Source: UBA1794 sp050946375 (GTDB taxonomy: Bacteria; Bacteroidota; Bacteroidia; Bacteroidales; Bacteroidaceae). Taken from it: a stretch of DNA of 16,936 nt. The notes beneath the pieces were generated by a model. That model searched no databases. It was not told the origin of the DNA and worked only from the letters and a program-made list of their open reading frames with translations. The translations under genes were made by a program, and so were the position numbers. Position 1 is the stretch's first letter. Each line of letters opens with the position of its first letter. Below, one piece after another: positions 16,201 through 16,936 of the stretch. The stretch is from the NCBI GenBank assembly GCA_050946375.1, contig JBMNUT010000024.1, forward strand, positions 1 through 16,936, in the 5' to 3' direction.

Positions 16201-16449
16201 TCGGCCGACGACTTCCACCTCTACCTCACTAAGCGCTTCAACACGGGCATTGAGGAAGTAGGAGCCGACCAGGGCAATGACCTCGTAGTCTACAGCCGCG
16301 ACGGATATATCTACGTAGAGGGTGCGGAGGAATACACCATCTACAACATATCGGGTATAGCCGCTTATGGAAAGGATCAACAGTTGCAACCGGGTTACTA
16401 CATTGTGCAGACCAAGGACGGACGCACAGCAAAGGTAATAGTGGACTGA
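13258..16449 (+). CDS. Large secreted modular protein with a C-terminal sorting-type tail
   Basis: The 1063-residue product has a Sec signal peptide (MRKFILSAAAPLF, cleavage likely after AAA near residue 26). Three related beta-rich modules lie at about 40-220, 362-541 and 794-993. Each opens with a line such as TNSNFDGNYDGWTLEG and holds a phrase like GLPMGVYKLTAEGF or GMPAGSYRVTVLARD, the pattern of carbohydrate-binding-like beta-sandwich domains in secreted Bacteroidales proteins. Helical linkers (about 225-350 and 545-790) separate them. The end (997-1063) is TGIEEV plus a beta tail with YTIYNISG and GYYIVQTKDGRTAKVIV, like the BspA-like protein's end. No catalytic motif was found, so it may be a surface adhesin or glycan-binding protein. 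The ATG at 13258 is chosen because it starts directly before the signal peptide; ATG 13240 is possible. A strong terminator follows. Confidence 0.85.
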   Translation: MRKFILSAAAPLFCAGLLIAALPAAAQEETTAPEPGTDMSSYLTNSNFDGNYDGWTLEGGGVNINSNLCEAYETQHNGLYLYQDVTGLPMGVYKLTAEGFYRPGWNDEGAAYANGDPGVCPARFFISTATQKLTANLCCLYATDYRLSSGGIGGYANSMSEARTVFDATDDYLVTMDNLYVGADGTLRLGIEGVAESYGGLWSIWGNFTLTYESELSLDGYRTLADGVANEIFNLVMNYSFSGGTAIEDAVYEMQDNMYGETMDEVEANMAQLNEWLEEMQAANEACANLEAAMAEYNEWIGQGYPGAADLTAVYESVAPILDGAEKEDGTPYYAADIDSCVTALEEAIRNYRMSVAIPAEGLDVTFAIPNANFTNEEGHASSEGWMTNNTKADGSAATGDFRLNTFGPEGDVKNWWNNWSGNVSDCANMDVYTEMHNLPAGYYSFSLIHTTDGAVTNQCAYANSAYDQKESLLPTNITELGTTGWNTDPTRWDTLYVDSVLVGSDGYLRVGMHSNLNSASSAGWFCITDCKLTYYGSGDGSINDLMRDALLARGDTLLTEDFLAVQKAYLTTGMETLRAADITTDEAATAAFDAFTVVLDSCEAAVDSMADFRTTYYDPIVAMIETAPTDELATTIGLFKGMCDQMIAAETTTVEMFYGMIKPQAAAFLDYANAYIAANEYTMGSVEEVANVITQVLTAQNAAVTENPLVSATAAQNATDLLEFAQVYDNALLTMAVEGVYNADTLSVISGLVSDAATAMLADQDNIDAYTTNISLLVKRLTLTAAGAVLPDGSIDLTSWITNADIEIVDAGGNRTAAPEGWEGFTKGGNGNFWTPLDGNEGAQGEYALEGWAENPSKHTFNYYQTIKGMPAGSYRVTVLARDMQSKLANGASKLYVTTSEGREYIEPIYSHPVLTNDTLVYDTTYVEGSTTEIASITSRPNVDDKTYDLYEIDDIWITNDGANMTIGVRRDSLGVCNWFSADDFHLYLTKRFNTGIEEVGADQGNDLVVYSRDGYIYVEGAEEYTIYNISGIAAYGKDQQLQPGYYIVQTKDGRTAKVIVD

Positions 16450-16476
16450 TGAAACAGTAGGCTGTAACTGGCCTGT

Positions 16477-16496
16477 TCTCTTCCCTCCGGAAGAGA
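16477..16496 (+). other. Hairpin before the terminator
   Basis: TCTCTTCC at 16477-16484 pairs perfectly with 16489-16496 around a four-base loop. No T-tract follows. It may protect the 3' end of the mRNA. Confidence 0.5.
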
Positions 16497-16507
16497 CATA
16501 GCATAGG

Positions 16508-16552
16508 AAGAGGGTGAATCAAAACGTTCAGTTTTGGCTCACCCTCTTTTTT
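16508..16552 (+). terminator. Strong intrinsic terminator after the 1063-residue protein gene
   Basis: A perfect 10-base stem (16508-16517 with 16539-16548) extends past one mismatch by seven more pairs (16519-16525 with 16531-16537, one wobble), with loop GTTCA and a run of six T residues at 16547-16552. Confidence 0.9.
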
Positions 16553-16860
16553 AGGTGTGTAAGAATGTGCAAGATGCAAGGCGTTGATTGTACATTATGA
16601 CACAGCGCTTCTTTTTCTGTCCCGATGGAAGCGGGGAAGGGGTGCCGGGGGATTCGCGGCGTTATGGGCCGGAAACGCCCCGCAGGGGCTGGAAACGGGC
16701 CGGAAGAGGCTGCTTTTCGCGGACTCGGCGGGAGCCTTGATGAGGGACGGTTGTGCACTGGAACGCAGCGGGGCTGTAACTTTTTCCCTATATATAATAG
16801 GTGTTTTCTTCATTTCTTAGATTTTTTCGCTGTTTTGGGTGATTTTTTTGCGGGGTGTTC
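16553..16860. other. Gene-free intergenic stretch
   Basis: No convincing gene is seen on either strand. The middle (about 16620-16780) is GC-rich with short repeats (GGAAACG twice) and a small hairpin GCCCC-GCA-GGGGC. The right part (16781-16860) is T-rich and includes a five-pair stem CCTAT/ATAGG at 16787-16801. Confidence 0.5.
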
Positions 16861-16891
16861 TTGCGTGGAATGGGTAAAGTCCCTACCTTTG
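16861..16891 (+). promoter_or_regulatory. Promoter for a gene beyond the right edge
   Basis: TTG at 16861-16863, exactly 20 bases, then TACCTTTG at 16884-16891. Transcription would start near 16898 and run off the window. The remaining 38 bases carry no ATG, so the product is unknown. Confidence 0.75.
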
Positions 16892-16936
16892 CACCCGCTT
16901 TCGACAAGGAAGTGACCTTGAAGGAGCCACGGACAA

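Noticed and set aside
10071..16801. TATATATAA-type strings near 10071, 11750 and 16790 as copies of one element
   Set aside because: The shared string is short and low-complexity, and one copy lies inside the DUF4435 coding sequence, so chance is a sufficient explanation.
16595..16813. Minus-strand frame beginning MKKTPIIYREKV
   Set aside because: Proline-, serine- and alanine-rich composition without promoter or family resemblance; likely chance reading in GC-rich DNA.

Overview
The window looks like a chromosomal segment from a member of the Bacteroidales (Bacteroides or a close relative). Four things point there. Five promoter-like sites fit the Bacteroidetes primary-sigma pattern (a -33 TTG, 20 bases, then a -7 TAnnTTTG). 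There is a Bacteroidales-type HU-related DNA-binding protein, a BspA-like leucine-rich-repeat gene, and two proteins that end in the same kind of C-terminal sorting-type tail. No tRNA, rRNA, CRISPR array, transposase or phage structural gene was seen.

Layout. 1-1320 (+): a BspA-like surface-protein gene that seems to have lost its 5' end, with a strong terminator. 1395-5576 (-): a core-metabolism cluster transcribed lysS > gpsA > pgi (lysyl-tRNA synthetase, glycerol-3-phosphate dehydrogenase, glucose-6-phosphate isomerase), with a promoter and leader hairpin before lysS and a terminator after pgi. 5602-7929 (-): an exported GH36 alpha-galactosidase with its own promoter. 7941-8166 (-): a promoter followed about 190 bases later by a terminator with no convincing gene between them, a candidate small RNA. 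8272-9722 (-): an HU-related protein and a small coiled-coil protein of unknown function, apparently read from a promoter more than 500 bases upstream of HU. 9779-12799 (-): a lipoprotein M48 metallopeptidase, then a translationally coupled pair made of an ABC/AAA-type ATPase and a DUF4435 (TOPRIM) protein. This pair has the layout of the PARIS anti-phage system. 12820-13257: a divergent intergenic region with a long inverted repeat and a structured leader. 13258-16552 (+): a 1063-residue secreted modular protein with a strong terminator. 16861-16936 (+): a promoter for a gene beyond the right edge.

How the parts relate. lysS-gpsA-pgi is housekeeping. The galactosidase supplies galactose from alpha-galactosides in the periplasm. 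The truncated BspA-like protein and the 1063-residue protein are cell-surface or secreted products that probably share one export route. The ATPase/DUF4435 pair is the best candidate for a defence function and sits behind the M48 gene on the same strand. G+C content differs visibly by eye: low in the BspA-like gene and its upstream flank, high from the galactosidase through the M48 gene.
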